Numbered from the stretch's first letter, positions 1 through 4,774 are shown. The stretch is 6,076 bases of DNA from an uncultured Clostridia bacterium (GCA_937893735.1 CALBGD010000237.1:1-6076), one strand, 5' to 3'. The notes: generated by a model from the letters alone, not told the origin. Translations and numbers: made by a program.

Positions 1-544
1 GGGAGGTCGTGAGGTTTCCGACAAGACGGTCGTCCTCCGGCATGGGGAGGGATTCCGCGCCGCCCGCGCCCATCACGAAGCTGCCGTCCCCTATCTGGAG
101 CCCGAAAACTCCGCCGCTGTCCGCTGCCGCAAGAATAAGGGTGGCGCCGTACATTATCTCGGGGCTCAGCCCGCCGAATTTGTCGGAAATGGCGCGCTCC
201 TTTTCGCTCAGCGGCGAGAATCTCAGGTGTGCGGCTATTTCATCGTTCCAGCCGCAGATTATGTTTGCGGCGATACGGCGTGCCGCCTCTGCCGGGTCGC
301 CTGAGAATACCGCCGAAAGACTGCCGTTGCGCTCGCAGAAATCCGTCACGGAGCGCACTGCTATCCGCGCTGCCATCTCGCTGCCCGCGGCGCTGCGGAA
401 ATGCTTCTCGCTGCCGTGGCCGTCGGATACAGCGGCTATCGCGAGGGAATCCGATATCAGCACGCGCGCGCTGTCCTGACAGGGAATGTTCCCGCTTTCA
501 TGGGAGGCTCCCCGCACTGAAACTGCAAAGCCCCGGAACGGCAT
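1..544 (-). CDS. PP2C-like protein phosphatase, partial (C-terminal end outside window)
   Basis: Reading the minus strand from ATG at 544 gives 181 uninterrupted codons to the window edge. The translation has the marks of a PP2C-type (PP2C_2, YegK-like) metal-dependent Ser/Thr phosphatase. An early conserved Asp in PCQDSARV (about residues 21-28) is followed by the metal-binding motif VSDGHGS (39-45). A hydrophobic strand YGATLILAA (132-140) matches the usual GTT/GAT motif, and LQIGDGSFV (149-157) matches the GDG/GDS motif. The later metal-binding Asp motifs should lie beyond position 1. The start is supported by the TAATG overlap with the VWA stop codon (1 nt shared) and a GAGG about 10 nt upstream inside the VWA gene. 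The overlap implies translational coupling. By family knowledge it should remove phosphates placed by a partner Hanks-type kinase, which is inferred to lie downstream and is not visible. PP2C assignment is firm; the substrate is unknown. Confidence 0.88.
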   Translation of the reverse strand, partial: MPFRGFAVSVRGASHESGNIPCQDSARVLISDSLAIAAVSDGHGSEKHFRSAAGSEMAARIAVRSVTDFCERNGSLSAVFSGDPAEAARRIAANIICGWNDEIAAHLRFSPLSEKERAISDKFGGLSPEIMYGATLILAAADSGGVFGLQIGDGSFVMGAGGAESLPMPEDDRLVGNLTTS

Positions 545-1281
545 TACCAGCCAGCCTCGATATCAGCGTTTATCTCGTCGCTTTCGGCGAATTCGCGTAT
601 CTGCTCCGCCGCAGAATCCTGCTTGGTGCGCATATCCTCAGGGGTCTCGGCAAGGCGGACGCTCCGGCTGCCTATCTGCGAGGAGGTGACTGCAACGAAC
701 TTTATCAGCTTCGCGAGAGCCTCGCCGTTGTGCGCCGTGACAACGCTGTCCGGGTTTCCGGTGAATCTTGCGAGGATATCGAGGTCTGCGTCCTCGCCTA
801 TCGCAACCGCCGCCTTTATTCCGTTCGCATACCAGCGGTTGCGGGAGAGTACCTCAAGCCCCTTTTCGTAGTTGTCGGTGGGGTAGCCGTCCGACATGAG
901 TATCATCACCGGCGCAAATGAAAGGCTCGGCGACTGCATGAATTCATTGCGCGAGAGCTTTGCCGCAAGCTCGGTCAGGGCGCTGCCGAGGTCGGTCACG
1001 TTTTCGGCGTCAAGCGGCTTCCACTCGAATTTGTCGATGGATATGGGAGCGTCGTACATCCACTCGCAGCCGCCGGAGAATTTCAGCACGGCGAGCTTTA
1101 TATCGGCGTCTGCGCCGCCTATTCCCTGTATCTCAGGTATAAGCTCCTCCATTACGGAGTTCACTGTGCCTATCTTGCTCCCGCCCATGCTTCCGGAGCA
1201 GTCTATGAGGAAGAACAGCACCATTGATTTTTTGGCAATTTCTTCTGCGTCATCAAACGGGTTTATCGGTGTATCTGACAT
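544..1281 (-). CDS. VWA-domain protein (YegL/TerY-like)
   Basis: This 245-residue soluble protein is essentially one von Willebrand factor A domain. A complete MIDAS metal site is visible: DCSGS at 27-31 (DxSxS), a conserved Thr in VTDLGSAL at about 96, and Asp131 in ILMSDGYPTD. The domain begins near residue 18 (SMVLFFLIDCSGSM) and ends near 200 (LIKFVAVTSS). A charged, Glu/Asp-rich tail follows. No signal peptide or membrane segment is seen. The start ATG at 1281 follows a perfect AGGAGG with a 6-nt spacer. The gene overlaps the downstream phosphatase by 1 nt and is read from the promoter at 1323-1351. VWA domains of this type in bacteria occur with a PP2C phosphatase and a Ser/Thr kinase (E. 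coli yegL/yegK/yegI; TerY-P triads linked to tellurite and stress systems). They are thought to act as metal-dependent adaptors or kinase substrates. That role is inferred from context. The domain call is secure; the pathway is not known. Confidence 0.9.
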   Translation of the reverse strand: MSDTPINPFDDAEEIAKKSMVLFFLIDCSGSMGGSKIGTVNSVMEELIPEIQGIGGADADIKLAVLKFSGGCEWMYDAPISIDKFEWKPLDAENVTDLGSALTELAAKLSRNEFMQSPSLSFAPVMILMSDGYPTDNYEKGLEVLSRNRWYANGIKAAVAIGEDADLDILARFTGNPDSVVTAHNGEALAKLIKFVAVTSSQIGSRSVRLAETPEDMRTKQDSAAEQIREFAESDEINADIEAGW

Positions 1282-1287
1282 TTTGAA

Positions 1288-1293
1288 CCTCCT
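1288..1293 (-). promoter_or_regulatory. Ribosome binding site of the VWA gene
   Basis: The minus strand reads AGGAGG, then 6 nt, then ATG. This perfect Shine-Dalgarno fixes the VWA start at 1281. Confidence 0.85.
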
Positions 1294-1322
1294 GAATTCA
1301 GAATAGAAATATATCTGTATAC

Positions 1323-1351
1323 ATTATACCATTCTGTCCCGAAAAAGTCAA
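1323..1351 (-). promoter_or_regulatory. Sigma-A promoter for the VWA-PP2C operon
   Basis: On the minus strand, TTGACT (-35, 1346-1351) and a perfect TATAAT (-10, 1323-1328) are separated by 17 nt. TGG directly before the -10 gives a TGn extension. Transcription should start near 1316, leaving a leader of about 35 nt before the VWA start codon. The near-consensus match suggests strong basal transcription, unless a regulator bound in the divergent region blocks it. Confidence 0.85.
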
Positions 1352-1371
1352 TTATCTGACCGCACTAATGA

Positions 1372-1400
1372 TTGATTTTCGACAGGGTTTGTGCTATAAT
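1372..1400 (+). promoter_or_regulatory. Sigma-A promoter for the GNAT gene
   Basis: TTGATT (-35, 1372-1377) and TATAAT (-10, 1395-1400) are 17 nt apart, with TGC before the -10 (TGn extension). It faces away from the VWA promoter, with only 20 nt between the two -35 boxes. The predicted start near 1407 leaves a leader of about 25 nt. A GAGAGG ribosome binding site (1418-1423) lies 9 nt before ATG. Confidence 0.82.
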
Positions 1401-1432
1401 CATATTAATTCAAGAAAGAGAGGAAAACCAAA

Positions 1433-1906
1433 ATGTCAATAACCGTCAGACGCGCGGAGGAGCGCGATATGTATAAGATACTCACTCTGCTTGGCGAGGT
1501 GCTGGAGCTCCACGCAAGGATACGCCCGGACCTGTTTATTCCGGGAACCACCAAATACACCCGGGAAGAACTCCTGAAGATTATCAGTGATGACGAAACC
1601 CCGGTTTTCGTTGCCGACGACGGCGGAGATGTCGCAGGATATGCATTCTGCGTGATAAAGCAGCCTCCGTTTTCCACCAATATGACTAAGGTAAAAACGC
1701 TGTACATAGACGATCTCTGCGTTGACGAGAATATCCGCGGAAAGCACATCGGCACCCTGCTTTTCGATCACGTCAAGGAACAGGCAAAGGAGCTAGGCTG
1801 CCAGTACGTCACGCTCAACGTCTGGGAGGGCAACGACAGCGCCCGTCATTTCTACGATAAGATGGGAATGTCCGTCCGGGAAACGATGATGGAAGTACGC
1901 CTGTAA
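1433..1906 (+). CDS. GNAT family N-acetyltransferase
   Basis: This 157-residue protein has the full length and order of a single GNAT domain, which moves an acetyl group from acetyl-CoA to an amine. The N-terminal strand and helix ITVRRAEERDMYKILTLL (3-20) open the fold. Middle strands VFVADDGGDVAGYAFCVI (58-75) are followed by motif A, LYIDDLCVDENIRGKHIG (90-107). Its RGKHIG is the pyrophosphate-binding (R/Q)xxGxG/A loop. Motif B, NVWEGNDSARHFYDKMGM (129-146), carries the usual Asn and Tyr. The ATG follows AGAGAGG at good spacing, with its own promoter upstream. RimI-like motif B does not prove a protein substrate; small amines, polyamines or an antibiotic are equally possible. The gene stands alone between a divergent operon and a gene of unknown function, so context does not help. 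Family sure, substrate unknown. Confidence 0.92.
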   Translation: MSITVRRAEERDMYKILTLLGEVLELHARIRPDLFIPGTTKYTREELLKIISDDETPVFVADDGGDVAGYAFCVIKQPPFSTNMTKVKTLYIDDLCVDENIRGKHIGTLLFDHVKEQAKELGCQYVTLNVWEGNDSARHFYDKMGMSVRETMMEVRL

Positions 1907-1963
1907 ACTGCGCCAAAAAAGTATTTGATACAACACAAAAGCCTTAACTGAGCCGATTTTGCC

Positions 1964-1985
1964 GCACATATTATGCACATATTAT
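1964..1985 (+). repeat. 11-bp perfect tandem repeat upstream of the 206-aa gene
   Basis: GCACATATTAT occurs twice head to tail (1964-1974 and 1975-1985), ending 2 nt before the -10 TATAAT at 1988. A partial third copy may continue as GC-TATAATAT. The period is close to one DNA helical turn, and the repeat covers the -35/spacer region, as an operator would. It could also be simple AT-rich slippage. Confidence 0.6.
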
Positions 1986-1993
1986 GCTATAAT
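1985..1993 (+). promoter_or_regulatory. Probable extended -10 promoter of the 206-aa gene
   Basis: TGC-TATAAT is a perfect extended -10. At 17 nt upstream there is only CACATA, a poor -35 that lies inside the tandem repeat. Transcription from here would start near 2000 and give a leader of about 33 nt. The weak -35 suggests an activator or modest expression. No terminator is visible after the GNAT gene, so readthrough is also possible. Confidence 0.55.
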
Positions 1994-2032
1994 ATGAACA
2001 TCAGGCGCTGTGCTGCAAAACAGGGAGGTATT

Positions 2033-2653
2033 ATGGAAAAGAAGATAGAGATAAGGCCGGAAAAGGGCGTGGCCCTGCGCATAAGTATGCCGGGAGCGGT
2101 TCAGGATATAAAATTCACGGATATATTGAAATACTGGGATTTCGGCGATGAGGAGAACATAGGGCATATAAGCTGTATGACCAAGGGCAGTCTGGTGATC
2201 ATGCTTATGCTGACTTCGGACAGGGAGGGCGGCGTTATAGCAGGCTGGGATATAGCAAAGGAGGAGCTGGTGCACCTGTCCGAGGGCTCCTACTGTGTTT
2301 CTATGAAGCTTTTCGGAGGGTATCTCTACACGCTGTGCAGGGTGGAGAATTTCGTTGTGCCCAGCCATTTTCAGGTGTACGCTGTCCCGGTGGGGAGCTT
2401 CGACCCGGCCGACGCGGGCAGGAGGATATACTGCGAGGCTCCGTGCAGCAGCGCCGGAATGGGAAAGAGTATCCGGCTTGACGTCGGCAGGGGCGGCATA
2501 AAGGTCACCGACGGCAGGAATTCCGTGACCTACGCGGAGGATACGGGAGCCCCAGCAGATTCCCCGGCGGAGGGCTTCGGCTACCTGTACAGTATCCCCA
2601 TGCCGCGCCCCGGCGAGCAAGGCTCCGAGAAGCTGGAGGGTATGTTCACCTGA
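2033..2653 (+). CDS. Hypothetical protein, 206 aa
   Basis: I do not recognise this family. The frame stays open from ATG at 1973, but ATG at 2033 is preferred: GGGAGG lies 4 nt before it, and the earlier ATG falls upstream of the predicted transcription start. The 206-residue product starts MEKKIEIRPEKG, has no signal peptide or membrane helix, and is rich in predicted beta strands with Gly turns. Examples are VIAGWDIAKEELVHLSEGSY (67-86) and KLFGGYLYTLCRVENFVV (91-108). These look like blades of a small beta-propeller or immunity-type fold, but that is only an impression. Five Cys are scattered without a metal motif. Arg is mostly AGG and Ile often ATA, unlike the CGC/ATC-rich maturase gene, which points to low expression or a different history. 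It ends 27 bp before the SCIFF promoter, on the same strand. No functional link to SCIFF can be shown. Confidence 0.75.
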   Translation: MEKKIEIRPEKGVALRISMPGAVQDIKFTDILKYWDFGDEENIGHISCMTKGSLVIMLMLTSDREGGVIAGWDIAKEELVHLSEGSYCVSMKLFGGYLYTLCRVENFVVPSHFQVYAVPVGSFDPADAGRRIYCEAPCSSAGMGKSIRLDVGRGGIKVTDGRNSVTYAEDTGAPADSPAEGFGYLYSIPMPRPGEQGSEKLEGMFT

Positions 2654-2680
2654 CGGCAAGAAAAAAATCTTGATTACTAC

Positions 2681-2709
2681 TTGAAAAATCCTGCAAAGTA
2701 TGGTATACT
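2681..2709 (+). promoter_or_regulatory. Strong sigma-A promoter for the SCIFF precursor gene
   Basis: TTGAAA (-35, 2681-2686), 17 nt, then TATACT (-10, 2704-2709) preceded by TGG (extended -10). The predicted start is about 2716, only a few nt before the 5' hairpin at 2720. It serves the precursor transcript directly and may feed the maturase by readthrough. Confidence 0.85.
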
Positions 2710-2719
2710 GAAAATAATA

Positions 2720-2754
2720 GCAGGAAACTGCCCTTAAACGGGAGGTTTCACTGC
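2720..2754 (+). promoter_or_regulatory. 5'-end mRNA hairpin of the SCIFF transcript
   Basis: GCAG (2720-2723) pairs with CTGC (2751-2754), and GAAAC (2724-2728) pairs with GTTTC (2745-2749), leaving A2750 bulged. T2729 and G2744 can wobble, G2730/A2743 is a mismatch, and CCC (2731-2733) pairs with GGG (2740-2742) around a TTAAAC loop. With transcription starting near 2716, the hairpin sits at the very 5' end. Such stems commonly protect mRNA from 5'-dependent decay, which would suit an abundant short peptide. It does not cover the ribosome binding site. Confidence 0.65.
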
Positions 2755-2768
2755 GACTAAATACGAAA

Positions 2769-2774
2769 GAGGTG
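2769..2774 (+). promoter_or_regulatory. Ribosome binding site that sets the TTG start of SCIFF
   Basis: GAGGTG lies 6 nt before TTG at 2781. An in-frame GTG at 2772 is part of this site and so cannot be the start. TTG also gives the family-typical N-terminus MKHI. Confidence 0.85.
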
Positions 2775-2780
2775 TCCATT

Positions 2781-2924
2781 TTGAAGCACATCACAACCAT
2801 CAACAAGGCTAACCTGAAGGCTTCCGCTGTAAAGGGCGGCTGCGGCAAGTGCCAGAGCTCCTGCCAGTCTGCTTGTAAGACCTCCTGCACAGTTGCTAAC
2901 CAGAAGTGCGAGTCTGAGAAGTAA
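2781..2924 (+). CDS. scfA: Six-cysteine ranthipeptide SCIFF precursor
   Basis: This 47-residue peptide begins MKHITTINKANLKASAVKGG and has six Cys, at 21, 24, 28, 32, 36 and 43. The spacing (CxxC-x3-C-x3-C-x3-C-x6-C) and the segment CQSACKTSCTVANQ (28-41) match SCIFF (six cysteines in forty-five residues), the conserved RiPP precursor of Clostridia. The basic, Cys-free first 18-20 residues are the recognition part. A maturase joins Cys thiols to other residues. From memory, the C. thermocellum homologue CteA carries a Cys32-Thr37 thioether; Cys32 and Thr37 occupy the same positions here. The start is TTG at 2781, so a search for ATG starts or a 60-aa cutoff misses the gene. Its promoter, 5' hairpin and terminator make it a short transcript of about 310 nt. 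The biological role of SCIFF is unsettled; quorum-sensing-like signalling has been proposed for clostridial ranthipeptides. Assignment is very secure. Confidence 0.97.
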   Translation: MKHITTINKANLKASAVKGGCGKCQSSCQSACKTSCTVANQKCESEK

Positions 2925-2940
2925 TTTTCTGTCGGATTAT

Positions 2941-2956
2941 CCCCGGTTTACCGGGG
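2941..2956 (+). other. First 3'-UTR hairpin after SCIFF
   Basis: CCCCGG-TTTA-CCGGGG is a perfect 6-bp GC-only stem starting 17 nt after the stop codon. No U run follows, so it is not a terminator by itself. It may block 3' exonucleases on the precursor mRNA. Confidence 0.7.
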
Positions 2957-2964
2957 AGAAAGAC

Positions 2965-2981
2965 TCCCGCCCCAAGCGGGA
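2965..2981 (+). other. Second 3'-UTR hairpin after SCIFF
   Basis: TCCCGC-CCCAA-GCGGGA has a perfect 6-bp stem and a 5-nt loop, 8 nt after the first hairpin. No U run follows. It is the middle member of a set of three stems. Confidence 0.7.
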
Positions 2982-2998
2982 ATACTTCCGGATATGCC

Positions 2999-3025
2999 GG
3001 GCGGAATATTCCGCCCTGTTTTTTT
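2999..3025 (+). terminator. Intrinsic terminator between SCIFF and its maturase
   Basis: GGGCGG-AATATT-CCGCCC (2999-3016; the whole 18-mer is a perfect palindrome) is followed by TGTTTTTTT (3017-3025). Stem plus U tract is a textbook Rho-independent terminator. It ends the precursor transcript and limits readthrough into the maturase, which would keep peptide in excess over enzyme. Confidence 0.92.
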
Positions 3026-3032
3026 GATAAAA

Positions 3033-3194
3033 GGTCACCTCTAAAACCCTCCTTCACGGCAGATTTCTATGACTTATATCATCTGCTTCGTTACCAAACC
3101 TTGAAATACATCAAGTATTACTGCGGTTTGGTGCCTTGCATCTGATATAAGTCATGTACGAAATCTGCTCGTGTCCCGGTTTTCAGAGGTGACC
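3033..3194. repeat. 162-bp imperfect inverted repeat (MITE-like or structured RNA) upstream of the maturase
   Basis: The two halves pair along almost their whole length. GGTCACCTCT (3033-3042) pairs with AGAGGTGACC (3185-3194). AAAACC (3043-3048) pairs with GGTTTT (3178-3183). CACG and GCAGATTT (3055-3066) pair with AAATCTGC and CGTG (3161-3173, one bulged T). ATGACTTATATCA (3069-3081) pairs with TGATATAAGTCAT (3143-3155). ACCAAACC (3093-3100) pairs with GGTTTGGT (3125-3132). AATAC (3105-3109) pairs with GTATT (3115-3119) around an ATCAA loop. That is about 54 base pairs. No coding potential is visible. Sharp terminal inverted repeats and AAAA on both flanks fit a non-autonomous transposon (MITE), but AAAA is too simple to prove a target duplication. 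The element occupies most of the 202-bp interval between terminator and maturase, so any readthrough mRNA would carry this long hairpin. Confidence 0.85.
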
Positions 3195-3227
3195 AAAAGA
3201 TTTTTGATATAGAAAGGCGATAACCAA

Positions 3228-4625
3228 ATGATACATAAGTTCAGGCAGCTCGGATACAATATAGTGCTCGACGTCAACAGCGGCGCCGTTCACCTTCCGG
3301 ACGACTGCGCCTACGATATGCTGGATTTCCTTGACGCTCCCATGACCGAGGAAATGCCCGCAGACCTCCCCGCAAAGCTCGCGAAATACTCCGAAACAGA
3401 GGTCCGCGAGAGCTACGCGGAGCTCTATCAGCTCTACAAGGACGGGCAGCTCTTTGCGGAGGACGATTACGAGAAATACAGCAACACCATGGTGAAGTCC
3501 CCGGTAAAATCCATGTGCCTGAATGTTGCTCATGACTGCAACCTCCGCTGCGAGTACTGCTTCGCGCAGCAGGGCGATTTCGGCGGCGACCGCTGCATCA
3601 TGACCCCCGAGACCGGCAGAAAGGCTATCGACTTCCTTATTGAGCGCTCAGCAAACCGCGAGCAGCTCGAGCTGGACTTCTTCGGCGGCGAGCCGCTTAT
3701 GGCTTGGGATACTGTCGTTGCCACCGTTGAGTACGCGCGTTCCATTGAGAAGCAGCACGGAAAGCACTTCCGCTTCACCATCACCACCAACGGCCTGCTG
3801 CTGGACGACAAGAAGATAGAGTACATCAACCGCGAGATGAGCAACTGCGTGCTCTCCCTTGACGGCAGGCGCGACGTTACCGACCGCGTGCGCAAGACCC
3901 TCAACGGCAAGAGCTGCTTCGACATAATCGTGCCGAAGTTCCAGAAGCTGGTGCAGAGCCGCGGCACCAAGGACTACTATGTCCGCGCCACATTCACGAA
4001 ATACAACCTCGACTTCACGGACGATATCCTCGCGATGAGGGATATGGGCTTCGTGCAGCTCTCCGCTGAGCCGGTAGTGACCGACCCGGCTATGCCGTGG
4101 GCTATCCACGAGGAGGATCTCCCGCGGGTGTTCTCCGAGTATGACAAGCTCTGCGATGTAATGGCTAACCGCACGGAAGACAAGTTTAACTTCTTCCACT
4201 TCATGGTCGACCTGAACGCAGGTCCCTGCGCCATCAAGAGACTGAGGGGCTGCGGCTGCGGCAACGACTACGTTGCAGTCGAGCCGCATGGCGATATCTA
4301 CCCCTGCCACCAGTTCGTTGGTATGGAGCAGTGGAAAATGGGCAACCTATATGATGGAACGTTCAACGATGACATCAAGACCTACTTCTCCAAGGTGCAC
4401 GTTTACAGCAAGGAAGGCTGCCGCAACTGCTGGGCGAAGTTCTTCTGCTCCGGCGGCTGCAACGCGAACAGCTTCCAGTATGAGGGCGACGTGAAGAAGC
4501 CCTACAAACTCGCCTGTGAAATGCAGAAGAAGCGTCTGGAATGTGCGATAGCCCTCGCCGCTGACCGTGCAGTCAAGGGTCACGAGGCTCCGACTATGAG
4601 CGAAGCTCCGGCAAGCATGGGTTAA
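3228..4625 (+). CDS. scfB: SCIFF radical SAM/SPASM maturase (thioether-forming)
   Basis: This 465-residue enzyme belongs to the SCIFF maturase family (CteB-like) and installs Cys thioether cross-links in the neighbouring peptide. Residues 1 to about 85 form a small PqqD-like recognition domain (starts MIHKFRQLGYNIVLDVNSGA) that binds the leader part. The radical SAM core follows: LNVAHDCNLRCEYCF (98-112) has the CxxxCxxC cluster motif, C104/C108/C111. FFGGEPLM (151-158) is the GGEP-type SAM-binding motif, and TITTNGLLLD (184-193) is a core strand. The SPASM region has nine Cys (334, 342, 344, 360, 398, 401, 407, 411, 430), including YPCHQF and CRNCWAKFFCSGGC, enough for two auxiliary [4Fe-4S] clusters. 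Length is normal for the family. ATG 3228 follows AAAGGCG (3213-3219), a modest Shine-Dalgarno. The gene lies about 300 bp after the precursor, beyond a terminator and a long inverted repeat, with no clear promoter of its own. Arg is mostly CGC and Ile mostly ATC. Confidence 0.97.
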   Translation: MIHKFRQLGYNIVLDVNSGAVHLPDDCAYDMLDFLDAPMTEEMPADLPAKLAKYSETEVRESYAELYQLYKDGQLFAEDDYEKYSNTMVKSPVKSMCLNVAHDCNLRCEYCFAQQGDFGGDRCIMTPETGRKAIDFLIERSANREQLELDFFGGEPLMAWDTVVATVEYARSIEKQHGKHFRFTITTNGLLLDDKKIEYINREMSNCVLSLDGRRDVTDRVRKTLNGKSCFDIIVPKFQKLVQSRGTKDYYVRATFTKYNLDFTDDILAMRDMGFVQLSAEPVVTDPAMPWAIHEEDLPRVFSEYDKLCDVMANRTEDKFNFFHFMVDLNAGPCAIKRLRGCGCGNDYVAVEPHGDIYPCHQFVGMEQWKMGNLYDGTFNDDIKTYFSKVHVYSKEGCRNCWAKFFCSGGCNANSFQYEGDVKKPYKLACEMQKKRLECAIALAADRAVKGHEAPTMSEAPASMG

Positions 4626-4626
4626 A

Positions 4627-4670
4627 CAGACGGGTGATAAGGGCGCATCTGCGCTTTTGTCATCAGTCTG
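4627..4670 (+). terminator. Probable terminator hairpin after the maturase
   Basis: Starting 1 nt after the stop codon, two 20-nt arms (4627-4646 and 4651-4670) close on an ATCT loop. They form 15 Watson-Crick pairs, 4 G-U wobbles and 1 mismatch; the outer CAGAC/GTCTG and inner GCGC/GCGC are perfect. The only adjacent U run is the TTTT inside the right arm (4655-4658), which would serve a shorter GGGCGC/GCGCTTTT stem. Longer T runs come later, at 4694-4699 and 4702-4708. It is either a terminator or a 3'-end-stabilising stem. Confidence 0.65.
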
Positions 4671-4765
4671 AAAATGTGGAAATCAAATCACACTTTTTTC
4701 CTTTTTTTGTTCAGCCTTATTTAATTGATTGTTCAAATTTGTTTCACCTAAATGACACAAAGACC

Positions 4766-4774
4766 TGTTATACT
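4766..4774 (+). promoter_or_regulatory. Probable extended -10 promoter of the HtrA-like gene
   Basis: TGT-TATACT is a good extended -10 in an AT-rich stretch. At 17 nt upstream there is only ACCTAA, so no -35 is recognised. The transcript would start near 4781 and have a leader of about 70 nt. That leader contains a small GC-rich stem (CGGC 4794-4797 with GCCG 4803-4806). A weak -35 could mean an activator or an alternative sigma factor. Confidence 0.5.

Noticed and set aside
229..921. 230-codon plus-strand open frame across the VWA and PP2C genes
   Set aside because: Arg/Ser-rich translation with no motif, antisense to two genes with clear catalytic and metal-binding motifs.
1907..1963. Terminator after the GNAT gene
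   Set aside because: Only a 4-bp GTAT-TTG-ATAC stem is present (1921-1931), without a U tract. Not enough to call.
1973..2032. Upstream ATG that would add 20 residues to the 206-aa protein
   Set aside because: It lies before the predicted transcription start, has no ribosome binding site, and overlaps the tandem repeat. ATG 2033 has GGGAGG.
2772..2774. In-frame GTG as an earlier SCIFF start
   Set aside because: It is part of the GAGGTG Shine-Dalgarno itself, and the SCIFF family starts with MKHI, given by TTG at 2781.
1982..2890. 302-codon open frame on the minus strand across the 206-aa gene and SCIFF
   Set aside because: It lies antisense to SCIFF, which is a certain gene. Its protein is rich in His/Ala/Leu in the way shadow frames of GC-rich genes are, and it has no recognisable domain.
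3033..3194. CRISPR array or tRNA-like gene in the scfA-scfB spacer
   Set aside because: The region is one inverted repeat without repeat-spacer periodicity, and no acceptor/anticodon arms of a tRNA are present.
3648..4310. 220-codon minus-strand open frame inside the maturase
   Set aside because: It is a shadow of the radical SAM gene. The translation is Val/Ala/Glu/Leu-rich without domains, and the sense-strand product is unequivocal.
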